DNA from: Amanita rubescens
Lineage: Eukaryota; Basidiomycota; Agaricomycetes; Agaricales; Amanitaceae
NCBI GenBank assembly: GCA_015039365.1
Contig: WION01000439.1
Coordinates: forward strand, 1-44,124
DNA: 44,124 nt
Direction of reading: 5' to 3'
How positions within the stretch are numbered: position 1 is the first letter of the stretch; each line of letters begins with the position of its first letter. The translations under genes were made by a program, and so were the position numbers. The notes below the pieces were generated by a model. The model had not been told where the DNA came from and made no database searches. It saw only the letters and a program-made list of their open reading frames with translations. This document shows positions 21,601 through 31,866 of the stretch, piece after piece.

Positions 21601-24600
21601 GTTTCGGCTTCTGAATCAGATTGAAGCTCATCTATGTCCACAGGTAGCTCGACATGGTCTGAAATGTCGTCTGGCGGAGGTGCATCGACTCCGTCAGCCT
21701 CTCTTTGGCAGTTGTCGCAACAGACATCGGGTGGCACTTGTCGCCTGTAAGTGGATAGATCAAATATATGATGTCTTTTACTTACCTGAACGAGGCACAC
21801 CAGAATCGTAATAAGTATCAACGACATCACGGCGACAACTGATTGCTTCAATCCACATACGCAGGCCGTCGTGGATCTCTTTCCGATATTGTGGAGTGTT
21901 GGTAGTAGTACCGTCCATTTTCTCTTCCTCGGGGGCCATGTCACCTTCAAGCTTCTTGCGTGATACTTCTTGAAAAACAGATGGCTGAACCATCAAGATT
22001 GCCTCTGCATTGATGGACTTGTCACGACCGGCTCGTCCACCTCTTTGTAACCATATATCTAGTGACTTAGGAACCGTAAACTGAACCACACGTGCAATGT
22101 GTGGTATATCACAGCCCTAATTATATTAGTTAGATTTGCGAAAAACCATTCCTCTGGCACATACCATCCCAGCAGCTTCAGTAGTAAGTAAGATCTTAAT
22201 TTCTTGATTACGGAAATGTTTCATAATTTTCTTTTTAGCACGGGGTGTACGGCGGGAGTTGTATACAGCTACTTTTTGGTGATATGACCGTGGTAGAAGG
22301 CCTCGGAGGTAAACCATGGCTGCCATTGCTAATGAAATATCATCAAAGAAGACCATTGTTGAGATGAGAGGGATAGTAGGCGTGTTAGAGTCTGCATCAT
22401 ATGAGGGAATAATGAACCGCAGACTATCTAGGTCTTTTCCACGTTCCATGTACGTGACCGACCAGGCAATGTTAGGCCGATCAACACCCAGCATTAAGTG
22501 ATAGGATGATGATGAGTCAACCTGCATAATTTTACGGGCATGGTCTAGAGATGATGGTGTAAGAGTTGCAGATGTGATAAGGACAGGAGCATGAGGTGCA
22601 AAAGCACGAATACCACCCAAATCAGCATATTCAGGCCGGAACTGTGGTCCCCATTGCGTGATACAGTGCGCTTCATCAACAACAAGGGAACACATGGCCT
22701 TCGAGAATTTGGCTGAACTCAATAACTTGCGAAAATCAGAATGTTTTAGGCACATTTCCGGTGACGACAGGATTACTTGATATTTGCCACTCTCAAGATC
22801 CTGAGAATAACTGAAGAAACCAGTAGCAATGAACATTGATGGAAATATACCTTATGGAGCTCCGGTGAATATGTCTCTCCATTAACAGCTACTGCAGATA
22901 ATCCCATATCACGGAATCGAGAGGCCTATTGCATAGATGAATCATATTTTGTATATTTGCACTACTACCTATGCTGATTCTACATACCTGGTCCTCCTCC
23001 AAGGCATTCAAGGGGGATATAATGAGGACAACCTTTTTGGGCTCAACAAACAGCGGCATCACAAAGGGCATGGTCTTTCCAGCCCCAGTCCCTGCTATAA
23101 CCGTACAATCAAGGCCAAGGAGAAGGGCCTCCGACACATCTACCTGCCATTCATATGCTTCTATTCCATTTGTACGACTTGATAATTCATCCCTGAGCTT
23201 TTGACGCGTTGCCGACGAAGAGTACTTGTACTTTTCAGCGAAATGCTGTCGTGCCTGTTCCAACTTGGCCGTAGATCTCCGTACTTGATCCAGATGGCGT
23301 CGTTGCCGCTCTAGCACCGCCGATGACATAAGGGTTATCGAGCGTGGCTTAAAAGGGTAGAGCGTTGATGAGACAGGCAGGGACGGACGCGTTTAGGCAT
23401 AAACGGTATCATGTGATGTGATTTCTAAGCTAGGTGACTCTAGGCGTGACGCGCGCGCAGTGTTGCCAGGGGAAATGCACCAGACGTTCTAGGGCAGCAT
23501 CGTGCTCAAAAGTTGCGCCAAAATATTTGCCTCCGCTTAATACTCCGCTCGGCTGTCTCCGCTGCCCCAGAACGTCTGGGAACGAGACTATCGGTACACT
23601 AATCTTTGTATGAAGTCTCATCAAGTCTCAGTTTAAACTAACAGTATGTGAGTGTCATTCAATGTGATACAAAGAAGAAGTAGTAGTCTCATCATGTCTC
23701 TTCTGATGATTAACAGCATGTGAGTAATGAGCAACAGCATTTTATGACCAACAATATCATCAAATTACATTCCATGAACAATAGGAAGTGAGTAGAGAAT
23801 TTATTGAGTCTCACTTGCATCCCACTGTCTGCATTAGAAAGTGTGTGAAGCATTGGTTTTATTAGCAAAGCAAACATTTATGAACATCCCATGACCAACA
23901 GTGGGTGGGTAATGCTTCATTTTATTAAACATAACATTTAATCACAACATCTTAACCATTGGCCAAAAGTTTGTAAGTAATAAGTATAACTGCATGTTTC
24001 TCTGAATCTCTGACTATTAAATATACATAGAAAGTTAGTGGTGCTGCTTGTTTGTTAATGGACAGTCTTAGAAATAATACCTGACCAACAGGAAGCAAGT
24101 CACAACAGTGTCATTTTCTTGAGCAATTCTCATTCCATTATTCCATCACCAACAGAGAGTGAGTCATACCATACTTGTTTTTCCACAATGGCAGTGATCA
24201 CCTAACCCCATGCCATATGGTGCAAAGAATGTAGGTGACACTTGACTTTTATTTGCCACCAAGTCTTACCACATTCCTTTCCATGACTAACAGGAAGTAA
24301 GTAACATTGTACTTTTTTTCCTGGAACATGCTGAACACATCATTTATCCCCCCTTTCTTTGCCAACAGTATGTGTGTGACATGTGACTTTTCACTTCATG
24401 AATGGCAATCTCATTGCACTTCATCATACATATGTATGCTGAACAGAAAGTAAGTGGCAATGTACACTTTCCTGCCAAGTAAGTTATGTATCACATATCA
24501 TCCATGATCAACAGAAAGTAAGACAGTGCTGCATATTTCATGAAGTATTTCTCATTGCCTTCAGGAAGTGAGTAAAACTTCACTATTTTTCTGGTGGGCA

Positions 24601-27278
24601 GTCTTACCATGTGGTATCATATTAGAATGTGAGGTTATTTTATTTTCCATTCACAATCACATCACATCCCATTCAGTATGTGAGCAACCCCACCTTTTCT
24701 CTCAAGGCAATCCCTTGTCATCTGCCACCACTACAATATTTAGCTTGTAAGTGGCACTGTGATCTCATCTGCTGGGCAAACTCATGGCCACATTACACCA
24801 CTGTAAACAGGAGGTGAGCAGCATAACATATTTGCTGGGTATTTGCTGGAAAGTTGCATCCCATGACCCACAGAAGGTGAATGTGACTTTCATCTGGTAG
24901 TGTTCTGTTTCATCAAATATTCATTAGGATGTGAGTGACTTTGTAATTTTGTCTTCAGGGCAATCTCATTGGACCTTTTCACATTACCCAGTATGTGAGT
25001 AAACTGCATTTGGTCCTCCCAGGCTATGGACATTCTCACCAATCCCATTTTATAACTAATAGGATGTGGGTGAACTTCCATCCATCAGACAGTTTCAGGC
25101 TTTCAGCATATCTCATGACATGAACTATAGCTTGTGAGCTACCTTTCTTCTTTTTCAGGAAGTTATACACATTTTTACATGTGTATGTAATCCAAAAGTT
25201 TGTAAGTGATGTCATGAGGCAGTTTCATCACACACACACAACTCATTCTTGATGATCAGCTAGTAAGTGACATTGAACAGTTGTCTAACAATGTCATCTC
25301 ATATATTGTGTCATGATTAAAAGGAAGCAAGTAGCACTCTACCTTCTGTTTCTGGCAGTCTAATCTTGTCCAATCCTATGACCAACAGGGAGTGAGTGAT
25401 ATTGCACCTGAGCACACTTTCACCAGATAGTGACACCACACATTCAATCTCCAACAGGAAGTGAGCAATTACACCTTTTCCTGCCATTTTCCCCTCTCAT
25501 AGCATATAATAAACAACAGGGTGTGAGTGACACATTAATCATATTTACTGGCTAGTCTTCACAACTCAATAACCGATAGGAAGTGAGTGAGGAGCCACTT
25601 TTTCTTGCAATCAGTTTCATCACAACCCCTCTAATAATTGTCAGGCAGTGAGTAGCATTGTATTTTCCACCATCACTTCTCATGTTATGATTAACAGTAT
25701 GTGAGTGACAATATACTTTCATATTCTATGCAAACTCATCTTATGATAAATAGACAGTAAGTGATACCATTCTTTCCTTTATTAAATAGATCTCATCCTG
25801 TAATCACCAGGGGGTATGTATAATCCACTTTTGTCTTCCATGTAATCATACCCAGCTCATGACCAATAGGAAGATGTAATACTACTATTTTACTATCTGT
25901 TCCCATTTTATCTTATTCCATTAATAACAGGGAGTGAGTGACATTCTCTTTTTCGAAGACTTGTGGAGTATCATGACTTGTCTGACAGGTAGTAAGCTCA
26001 CTTTGCTTTTACTTGCTTAAAAGTATAATCTCAGAGTCATCAACAGCAGGTAAGTGATACAGCACTTTTCAAAGCAATCTTAACCATTGTTTAATCCAAC
26101 AACCATGATAGCATGTGAGCAGCATGACACTTTTTGCTGCCAGGTGGTCTTAATAATTTGACATATTCCATGCCATGTCAACAGTATGTGAGTGACACCT
26201 TACTTTGATTCATTAGGAAGTTTCATAAATCCATTTCTGTGATCAATAACAGGTAGTAAGTAGCATTTTTTTGGCAAGCATGGGGCCTCATCACTCGATA
26301 TAATAAATAGTATGTCAGTGGCATTATCACACTGTCTTTTGCCAAGCTGTCTCATTGTATAAATGATGGATAGAATGTGAGTGGCACTGCATTTCATGTT
26401 CCTGTAAATATCCCACCAATGAATCCTAGTATGTATGTCATGCATAGCACATTTCTTTCATCCAGGCAGTAGTCTTATTATGACTGATAGAATGTAAGTG
26501 CCAATTTGTGTATATATCTAGTAGAGAGATCTCAGTGTAACATGACATTGACAACAGTTTGTAAGTCCTTCAAATTTAACTTGTAGAGTCCCTTCTCATA
26601 TTATCTGGTGCCAATCAAAACAGGGTGTGAGAAACCCTCATTCTTTTTAGCAATGCCATGTCTCCATCTGAATTTCACAGCCAGTAAGTGGATAGATGTG
26701 CAACATTTTAGATTTTAATGATGATACTACTGTGTACAGATTGTACAATACAACTTCCACTGTTCATTTATAGCAATTTTTCTAATCTTCCTTCTGTTTA
26801 GGTAAGCACATAATTCAAGATGATGGTTTAGCAGGCATCTTCATCTTCATGTCAGGTTGTAGGTCTAATGCTGAACTGGCCTTATAATTTCACCTTTGTC
26901 ATCTTTAGGATGAAATTCTTGTGTTGTTTGGAAAAGAAACAGATGGGCTTTCCACAACTGTGAGATTCTAACTTGTATCTGGACTAATGTAGTTAATATT
27001 GGTTTAATTAGCTCATAGGCTGCCAAATCTTAGCCAGTAATGCATCCTGCCTAATTTACTTTCTTATAAGCTGACACTTTCAAGCTATCCTCATCATTGT
27101 CAGGCAGGCATTCTGGGTGAAGATGAAGTCAGTTGATGAATCAATGATGGAAGCTTTGAAGCAGTTCAAGGAGCAGGGCAATGTTGAGAAAGTGAAGAAT
27201 CACCTAAATCCTGCATTGTTACCTTCAGATCCAGATGATCTGTTTGTGTTTTTGTATGATCAAATTACCCATATCTGA
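15687..27278 (+). CDS. P-loop GTPase, copy 2, with microexon array interrupted by a transposon
   Basis: Paralogue of the gene at 4890. Conventional exons: 15687-15723, 15777-15938, 16004-16038, 16089-16258, 16310-16386, 16453-16647, 16724-16859, 16918-16993, 17040-17051; 900 nt, ending in phase 0. G1 GRANAGKT, G3 DSQG, G4 TKFD are kept; the exon-3 peptide is ELSSLHLAPSME. The array follows, then DEILVLFGKETDGLSTT (26909-26959) and the final exon 27108-27278 ending FLYDQITHI. Comparing copies fixes the tricky 12-nt exon FIKK: the preceding intron differs in length (50 against 46) while the exon frame is kept. A 6-kb element lies in array intron 10. The left donor GTCGGT survives, so the gene could still splice, but that intron would be about 6.1 kb against about 65 bases for its neighbours. 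Expression may be impaired. Confidence 0.7.
17566..17580. repeat. 15-bp target-site duplication, left
   Basis: TCGGTACACTAATCT, repeated exactly at 23591-23605. The uninterrupted array 1 has the orthologous site once (GTCAGTGCACTAATCTTTG near 6795), which supports duplication on insertion. The exact edge is uncertain by a few bases because TCTCGT is shared by TSD and element ends. Confidence 0.8.
17581..17709 (+). repeat. Left terminal inverted repeat with internal palindrome
   Basis: Begins CGTACCCAGATGTTCTGCGG; its inner end GTGCATTTCCCCTGGCAACA is repeated inverted at the right end, as is AAGCGGAGGCAAA. It contains its own inverted repeat CCAGATGTTCT (17586-17596) and AGAACATCTGG (17671-17681), so the whole end could fold into a hairpin. 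Confidence 0.85.
17837..20460 (+). CDS. DUF6589-like protein of the TIR element (candidate transposase)
   Basis: Two exons, 17837-18523 and 18577-20460, joined in frame by a 53-nt intron (GTCAGT...GGGAG; a CAG three bases later is an alternative acceptor). About 856 aa. The N-terminus is strongly acidic (LLLLDEEEGLFDMDELIDFS). The C-terminal half carries the signature I associate with the basidiomycete DUF6589 family: PFFLSYDNANVPLRVF, VLVCCGDQLTMDRLRGL, MDYVVLAAGWFHMVMAFAQS, LRHAFDLLHKKK and HVSEAHFRACWLEL. The conserved acidic residues in YDN, GDQ and SEAH are spaced like a possible DDE/RNase-H-type catalytic set; that is inference. No zinc finger or membrane segment seen. It is convergent with the helicase and inside the same inverted repeats, which ties it to element mobility. 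Confidence 0.8.
20461..20597. other. Convergent 3' region between the two element genes
   Basis: Short AT-rich gap between two stop codons on opposite strands. It must serve as 3' UTR and polyadenylation region for both genes. No other gene. Confidence 0.6.
20598..23329 (-). CDS. RecQ-like DEAH-box DNA helicase of the TIR element
   Basis: ATP-dependent 3'-5' DNA helicase of superfamily 2, RecQ-like. Exons: 23329-22988, 22925-22851, 22800-22165, 22116-21786, 21736-20598; 2523 nt, about 840 aa. Motif I AGTGAGKT, motif Ia IISPLNALEEDQ, motif II DEAH followed by the RecQ-type CITQWGPQFRPEYADL, motif III TSATLTP, motif V TTEAAGMGCDIPHIARVVQF, motif VI QRGGRAGRD. A CCDNC cluster (about 21700) fits the RecQ zinc subdomain; the acceptor that keeps it in frame is GACAAG, eight bases past the first CAG. 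The C-terminal third is a Lys/Arg/Glu coiled-coil-like stretch followed by a Pro/Ser-rich tail, with no winged-helix or HRDC domain recognised. Probably helps the element transpose or replicate. Frames open throughout. Confidence 0.85.
23451..23590 (-). repeat. Right terminal inverted repeat with internal palindrome
   Basis: Inverted match to 17581-17709, with the middle diverged. Inner palindrome CCAGACGTTCT (23480-23490) and AGAACGTCTGG (23569-23579). The two arms differ from the left end by the same T-to-C type change on both sides, so within-end pairing is kept. Confidence 0.85.
23591..23605. repeat. 15-bp target-site duplication, right
   Basis: Exact copy of 17566-17580. The host array intron resumes after it (TTTGTATGAAGTCTC, matching 6810 in array 1). 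Confidence 0.8.
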
Positions 27279-27999
27279 CTCTGGTATGTTCTTCATTCCC
27301 ATCATACAACGCCTATGCAAGCTTCATTCTTAGGATAAAACTCCAATTGTTATCCTAATTTTGTCACCTTCAAGCTGTACCAACAACTTTTCTTGATGCT
27401 GATGTGTTTCAAATATGCTCTCTTTTGATGTACCAGTAGACTGTTACTATAGTTTCTATGGCTCTGGCAAAAATGCTTCTTGTTTGCGACAAACGCACCC
27501 ATTTGCAACCGAGGTGCAGCGTGCTATTTTCAATTCGAGCTTCGTATTGTAGACGGCGATCTGGATCAGTGAGGGGTACATCACCGAGTGCGCCGGCCCC
27601 GGCCCTTTTATCAAAACACCAGGAAACATTGAATTCAGGTTGATCATTGTTGTCTGATATTAGACATTGCAATCGAAGTCTGCGCGAGTCCTAACCTAAC
27701 GCTGCACCAACTGTGACTGACAGCTAAGCGCGATTTTTATCGGGCTTCAATCGACGCCACCGGCACCGGAGGCAAGATAACCTTTGACCGGCTGCGCTCC
27801 GACGAGATCCGCGGTGACATTGACAGATAGGGATGAACGCTTGAGCCTGTAAGTGGTAGCAGTGGAAATCCTGGAACAGTTTGTCGTGGTCGCATCACAG
27901 CCTCCGAGCGCTGAGCCGCCATCGTCATCTCCACGTGTGCCGCAGTGCGACCCGCAGTTCGCCAGCACCATTTCCCGTCACCGTCACCGGGTCACCACC
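27279..27999. other. GTPase 2 / USP intergenic region
   Basis: No gene seen. Homologous to 10252-10830 apart from a unit-2-specific insertion of about 65 bases near 27595-27655. The last part is the USP leader; an upstream open frame from 27853 overlaps the USP start in the same frame but lacks a good start context. Confidence 0.5.
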
Positions 28000-30900
28000 A
28001 TGCTAAAGAGCAAGCAGCCCTCACCTCGAGAGCTCTACAATCAGCGAAAACTCAAGGAGGAACGCGAGCGCGCTGCTTTCCTACCCCCGGGCCTCCTCAA
28101 CCATGGCAACACTTGCTTCATGAACTCCGTTCTCCAGGGCGTAAGTTTCCGGCCCGTTCTTCGCTCACCGCGGACACCGCTCACTCCGTACACAGATTAT
28201 CGCAACAAGACTTCTTCACGATCTAGCCACTTTTGCGCCCATATCCACTGAACTCAAGACCTACCCCTTACTCGACCCAGCCCGATCTCCCCAGCTTACG
28301 AATGGACATGGCGTAGCGGGCCCGCACGAACAAACGTACATAGATTGTATGCCAATCGGAGACCGATTGCTTTCGGTTATGTACCGTGCTTGGGACGCAC
28401 AGTCAGAGGGAAGGAGGGAATCCATCAGCCCCAAGTGCGTCCCTACATCCACCGGCCGTACAACCAACTTACACCTGCAGACCGCTTCTTAATGCCCTCG
28501 GAAGGAAATACCAACAATACCTTGACTTTGCACAGCAAGATGCCCACGAATTTATGCGTATCCTGTTCGACGCCGTCCGGATGGAGGAAATAGACGTGCG
28601 TTTCGATGCTCTGCATGGTCCTAGCACTAATTGTGTATCCAGGTCATCAAAAAACGACAACCCCAACTAGAGAATAAAAAATCCAGAAAGAAAAAACACG
28701 TATACAGCGCTAAACGGAGGCGTTCTTCTACTGCAGCGTCTCTTTCCGATACCCCCTCCGGTACCCTACTTCCTTTTACGGACATGATCTTTGGGGGTCA
28801 GCTCACAAGCATCCTCGTTTGCCAAAATTGCAAGCGCATCTCCCAGACATACGAGGATTTCTACGATATCTCGCTTTCCATAAAGCCAGAAGATTATGCG
28901 TCATCATCCACCTCTCCTCCCCCTTCTGCTTCATCTACCGTCCTGTTTTCTCTCGGGAGGAGTTTGAGTGGTGTGAAGGAGAAGGGAAAGGGCGAAACCA
29001 AAGAAAAAGGGAAAGTCAAGGAAGCGGAAAACGAGGAACACGGAAGGGAGCGGAGACGGGACAGATTCAAGAAATTTGCAAAGCGCATTACAACGTTTAA
29101 TGACGCGGCCTTCTCGAACCAAGCTAATCATGTTGAACCTGAAATGCCCAGATCGTCTTCTGTGCCTCCAGCTGACAGTGCAGAGACGAAACTCGATGAT
29201 GCTAAGAGCAGAAGAGATTCCCTGCGGAAGAGGAGAAGCAGGAGTTTGGGTCACCTGAACAAGGCGACGACATTGGAGACGGTGCGGGATGGCAGTGAAG
29301 AGCGGGAAGGTCTGGACGATGAACAAGGAAGTGGTGATGGGAGCACAGGGAGAGACGACGCGAATACGACGGCGCCGAGTACACATGAGACGGTTGAGAG
29401 CGATTGGTCCATCGTCAAAGAGGAAGCGGAACCATGCGATGAAACGTCACTCCAGGGCGATGAAAAGAAGAAAAAGAAGAAAGACAAAGAAGAGGATGGA
29501 TGGGTCAAGTTTGGAAAGCGGTTGAACATATTAGCATGGCAGGCCAAAGACAAGGAAAGCGGCGTCGTTGATGAAGTTCGGGCAAAGAAAAAGTCTCGCG
29601 AGTCGTCACCAGACCCAAGCGGAAGGTCTACTCCCCGACGCGACCATGCCAACACGCCACCCCCATTACCAACAAAGACGCAGCCAACCATTTCATCCCC
29701 GAGTTTATCACCACCTGCTATTCACCATCATCCTTCGTCACTGCCTGTACCCAAGTCTTCTCCGCTCTCTCAACCACCTTACCAGTCGCCCCTACTCAAA
29801 GTGGTACCCTCTATCCTAAAACCAACCACGACGCCATCTGGCTGTCCCTCGATATCACATGCCCTCCTCCACCTTAACGAGAAACCTTCCGGAACTCCCA
29901 AGGTTTCCCTAAAGCACAAGCACAAACTTCATATCCATTCACCAACGTCCGCAGAAGCGGAGTACCTGAGGCGTATTCTGGCCGACATTGACGTGTCAGG
30001 ATCGGGATCATCGCCTACGACTTCAGGTGGATGGCCTCCAGCCGCTAGCGCTCCCTCACACCATGCGCTTGTGAATCCGTTTGCGCTTCTTATGAAGTCT
30101 AGCGGGACGAAAAAGGGGTCTGAAGGGAGCGAGAGTGGTAGCAAAGTAGACGCTTACCGCGGTTGGCGCAGCGGGTACGGGTACGGGAGAAACTCGACCA
30201 TCGCACAAGTGGTCGTCGTGGTTGGGCATGAACAGGCTTAGCGGGGTTGAAGAATGCTTGAGACTGTTCACGAGTGTGGAAGTGTTGGATAACGAAAACG
30301 TGGTTGGGTGTCGGCGGTGTTGGAAGATGGCTTATCAAGAGAGAGAGGGGGGCGATTCACAAGAAGAAGGGGATGAACACGAAGATGGAATGGACGACGA
30401 GGAAAGTAGCAGCGAGGAAGAAGACGAGACGAGCTTCCAGAGGTCGCCCACTTCGTTGTTGACTTCTACGCAAACGTTGACTACGCGTCCTGAAGAGTAT
30501 GAGAGGTTATCCATGACGCCCAACACGCCCGGCGGTATGCCGATACCTATCATAGCTACGACGGGTCCAGAATCACCGTTGGAGCCACCCTCCCGTCCCA
30601 GGATCCCACATCCTCTACGGTCGAACAGCGCAGACTTTGTCAGTCTCTCTGCCCTTTCTTCCCGGGAGAATACGCCCATACTAGATGCATCAACCCTTCA
30701 CCGTAACGCTTCATCGCCATCCATACCATCCACTGTCGTGTCGCCTCACTCGACCCCACATCCGAGGTCTTCGTATCCACCTTATCCGTTAAGTCAACTG
30801 TATTCCCGGCCAGTGTCGCAAGTAGGCGAGAGAGAATCTTTGGTGATTCCTCGAGCACCTATTACTCGTCGGGGAACCGCAGGTGTTGATTCGACGGATA

Positions 30901-31866
30901 ACGAGAGCGACGAGTCGATCTCCGCAATGGATAGCCGGAGTGGTGGGGAGGATGCGGATGATAGGCTCTCTCTTGGATCTTCGTCATCATTGTCGCCCCC
31001 CAGGTCGGGGGAATCATCCAAGCCGAGATCGCTCAGTGATAGTGGCTGTGAGAAAGCAGAAGAACCACCTGGTCTGGATATCGTTGTCACTGGAGCCCAG
31101 CCTGAGACGAATGGTGAAGCCGGAGAAACTGAGAGTAGGGAAAGGAAGAAAGAGGCGAAGAGACCGAAGAAGCCCAAACCAGTCATCATGGGACCTGCGT
31201 ACAAGCGTTACCTCATTGCGACTGCACCCCCTGTGCTCGTGATCCATTTAAAGCGGTTTCAGCAGGTGGACAAGATGCCGCTGATCTCGTTTACACCAAC
31301 TTACGGGTTCAAGAAGTTAGATGACTATGTGACTTTCCCGGAATACTTGGACTTGACGCCCTTTTTGGCTCCACGGAGGGAAGAGTTTGAGTCAAACCAG
31401 ACAGATGACGATGGCGGTGATGTGAAACGAGAGTTTAGCGAGGAACATGGGAAATGCATGTACCGGCTATATGCTGTTGTCGTGCATGTTGGTAATATGG
31501 TAAGCGTAACCTACCTGTTATCATCTCGGAGTCGATGGGAACCAACCGTATACTTTTTATAGCTCGGTGGGCATTACGTTGCGTACACGGCGATACCTGA
31601 CCAGCCGGTGACGCCCGGCTCGTCGGGTGCTTCAGCTTCCCCTGCTGGTTAGTGAGGAAGGGCCAAAACCGTCTTCAGCTAATTCTGCTTCCTCGGCGAC
31701 TCTGGTCGCACCGTCGATATCTCCTTCAAACTCATCATCATCCAAGGGTTCAAGACCAGCACGGCAATGGGCATATATCAGCGACGCAAACGTGAGGCTT
31801 GCAACGTTAGAAGAAGTTCTCAAGGCCAAAGCGTATATCTGTATGTATGAGAGAATCTGTGCATGA
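28000..31866 (+). CDS. Ubiquitin-specific protease (C19 deubiquitinase), long-insert type
   Basis: Cysteine deubiquitinase of the USP family. Exons: 28000-28140, 28196-28434, 28481-28595, 28643-30174, 30236-31499, 31563-31607, 31657-31866; about 1181 aa. Cys box PPGLLNHGNTCFMNSVLQ, QQDAHEFM, zinc-binding pairs CQNCKR and CRRCWK, FTSVEVLDNENVVGC, VLVIHLKRF, His box GGHYVAYT, and the terminal Asp box RQWAYISDANVRLATLEEVL. Two long low-complexity inserts (about 28900-30150 and 30350-31150; Ser, Pro, Lys and Glu rich) split the catalytic core, as in fungal USP16-like proteins. Two uncertain joints: the 61-nt intron at 30175-30235 is needed to join frames, and without a weak 49-nt intron at 31608-31656 translation stops at 31650-31652, before the Asp box. 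Its 5' part was copied to 10800-11106. Confidence 0.85.

Larger units (their letters stand above)
17581..23590. mobile_element. 6.0-kb TIR element carrying a DUF6589-like gene and a RecQ-like helicase
   Basis: Bounded by inverted ends of about 130-140 bases and a 15-bp direct repeat. Inserted in intron 10 of the GTPase array, a site intact in the paralogue. Carries two convergent spliced genes whose stops are 137 bases apart (20460 and 20598), and nothing else. Both frames look intact, so the element may be recent. The combination is not one of the standard DNA transposon classes I know; a 15-bp duplication is also long for a cut-and-paste element. The DUF6589-like protein is the candidate transposase, the helicase an accessory. 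This role assignment is inference from architecture. Confidence 0.85.
17052..26801 (+). repeat. Tandem intron/one-codon-microexon array, copy 2 (split by transposon)
   Basis: Array blocks 17052-17580 and 23591-26801, with the element between. About 59 units in total. Same architecture as copy 1: acceptor AG, three bases, donor. In order after the 15-nt exon HFLMK (17219-17233), the triplets predict WQTEDDYHEKWFKERNEYKK and continue rich in E, K, D, Y, N and F. By hand alignment 35 of 45 shared exons are identical to copy 1 and one more is synonymous; most changes cluster in the last seven shared units. Eight units between about 25930 and 26400 (GGA, GTA, CAG, CAT, TAT, GTA, TAT, AAT) are absent from copy 1. 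Two donors are GC rather than GT (after 24096 and after 25325). No stop triplet. Confidence 0.8.

Noticed and set aside
28931..29691. Minus-strand frames of 146-151 aa inside the USP.
   Set aside because: Low-complexity shadows of the Lys/Glu/Ser-rich insert on the plus strand.
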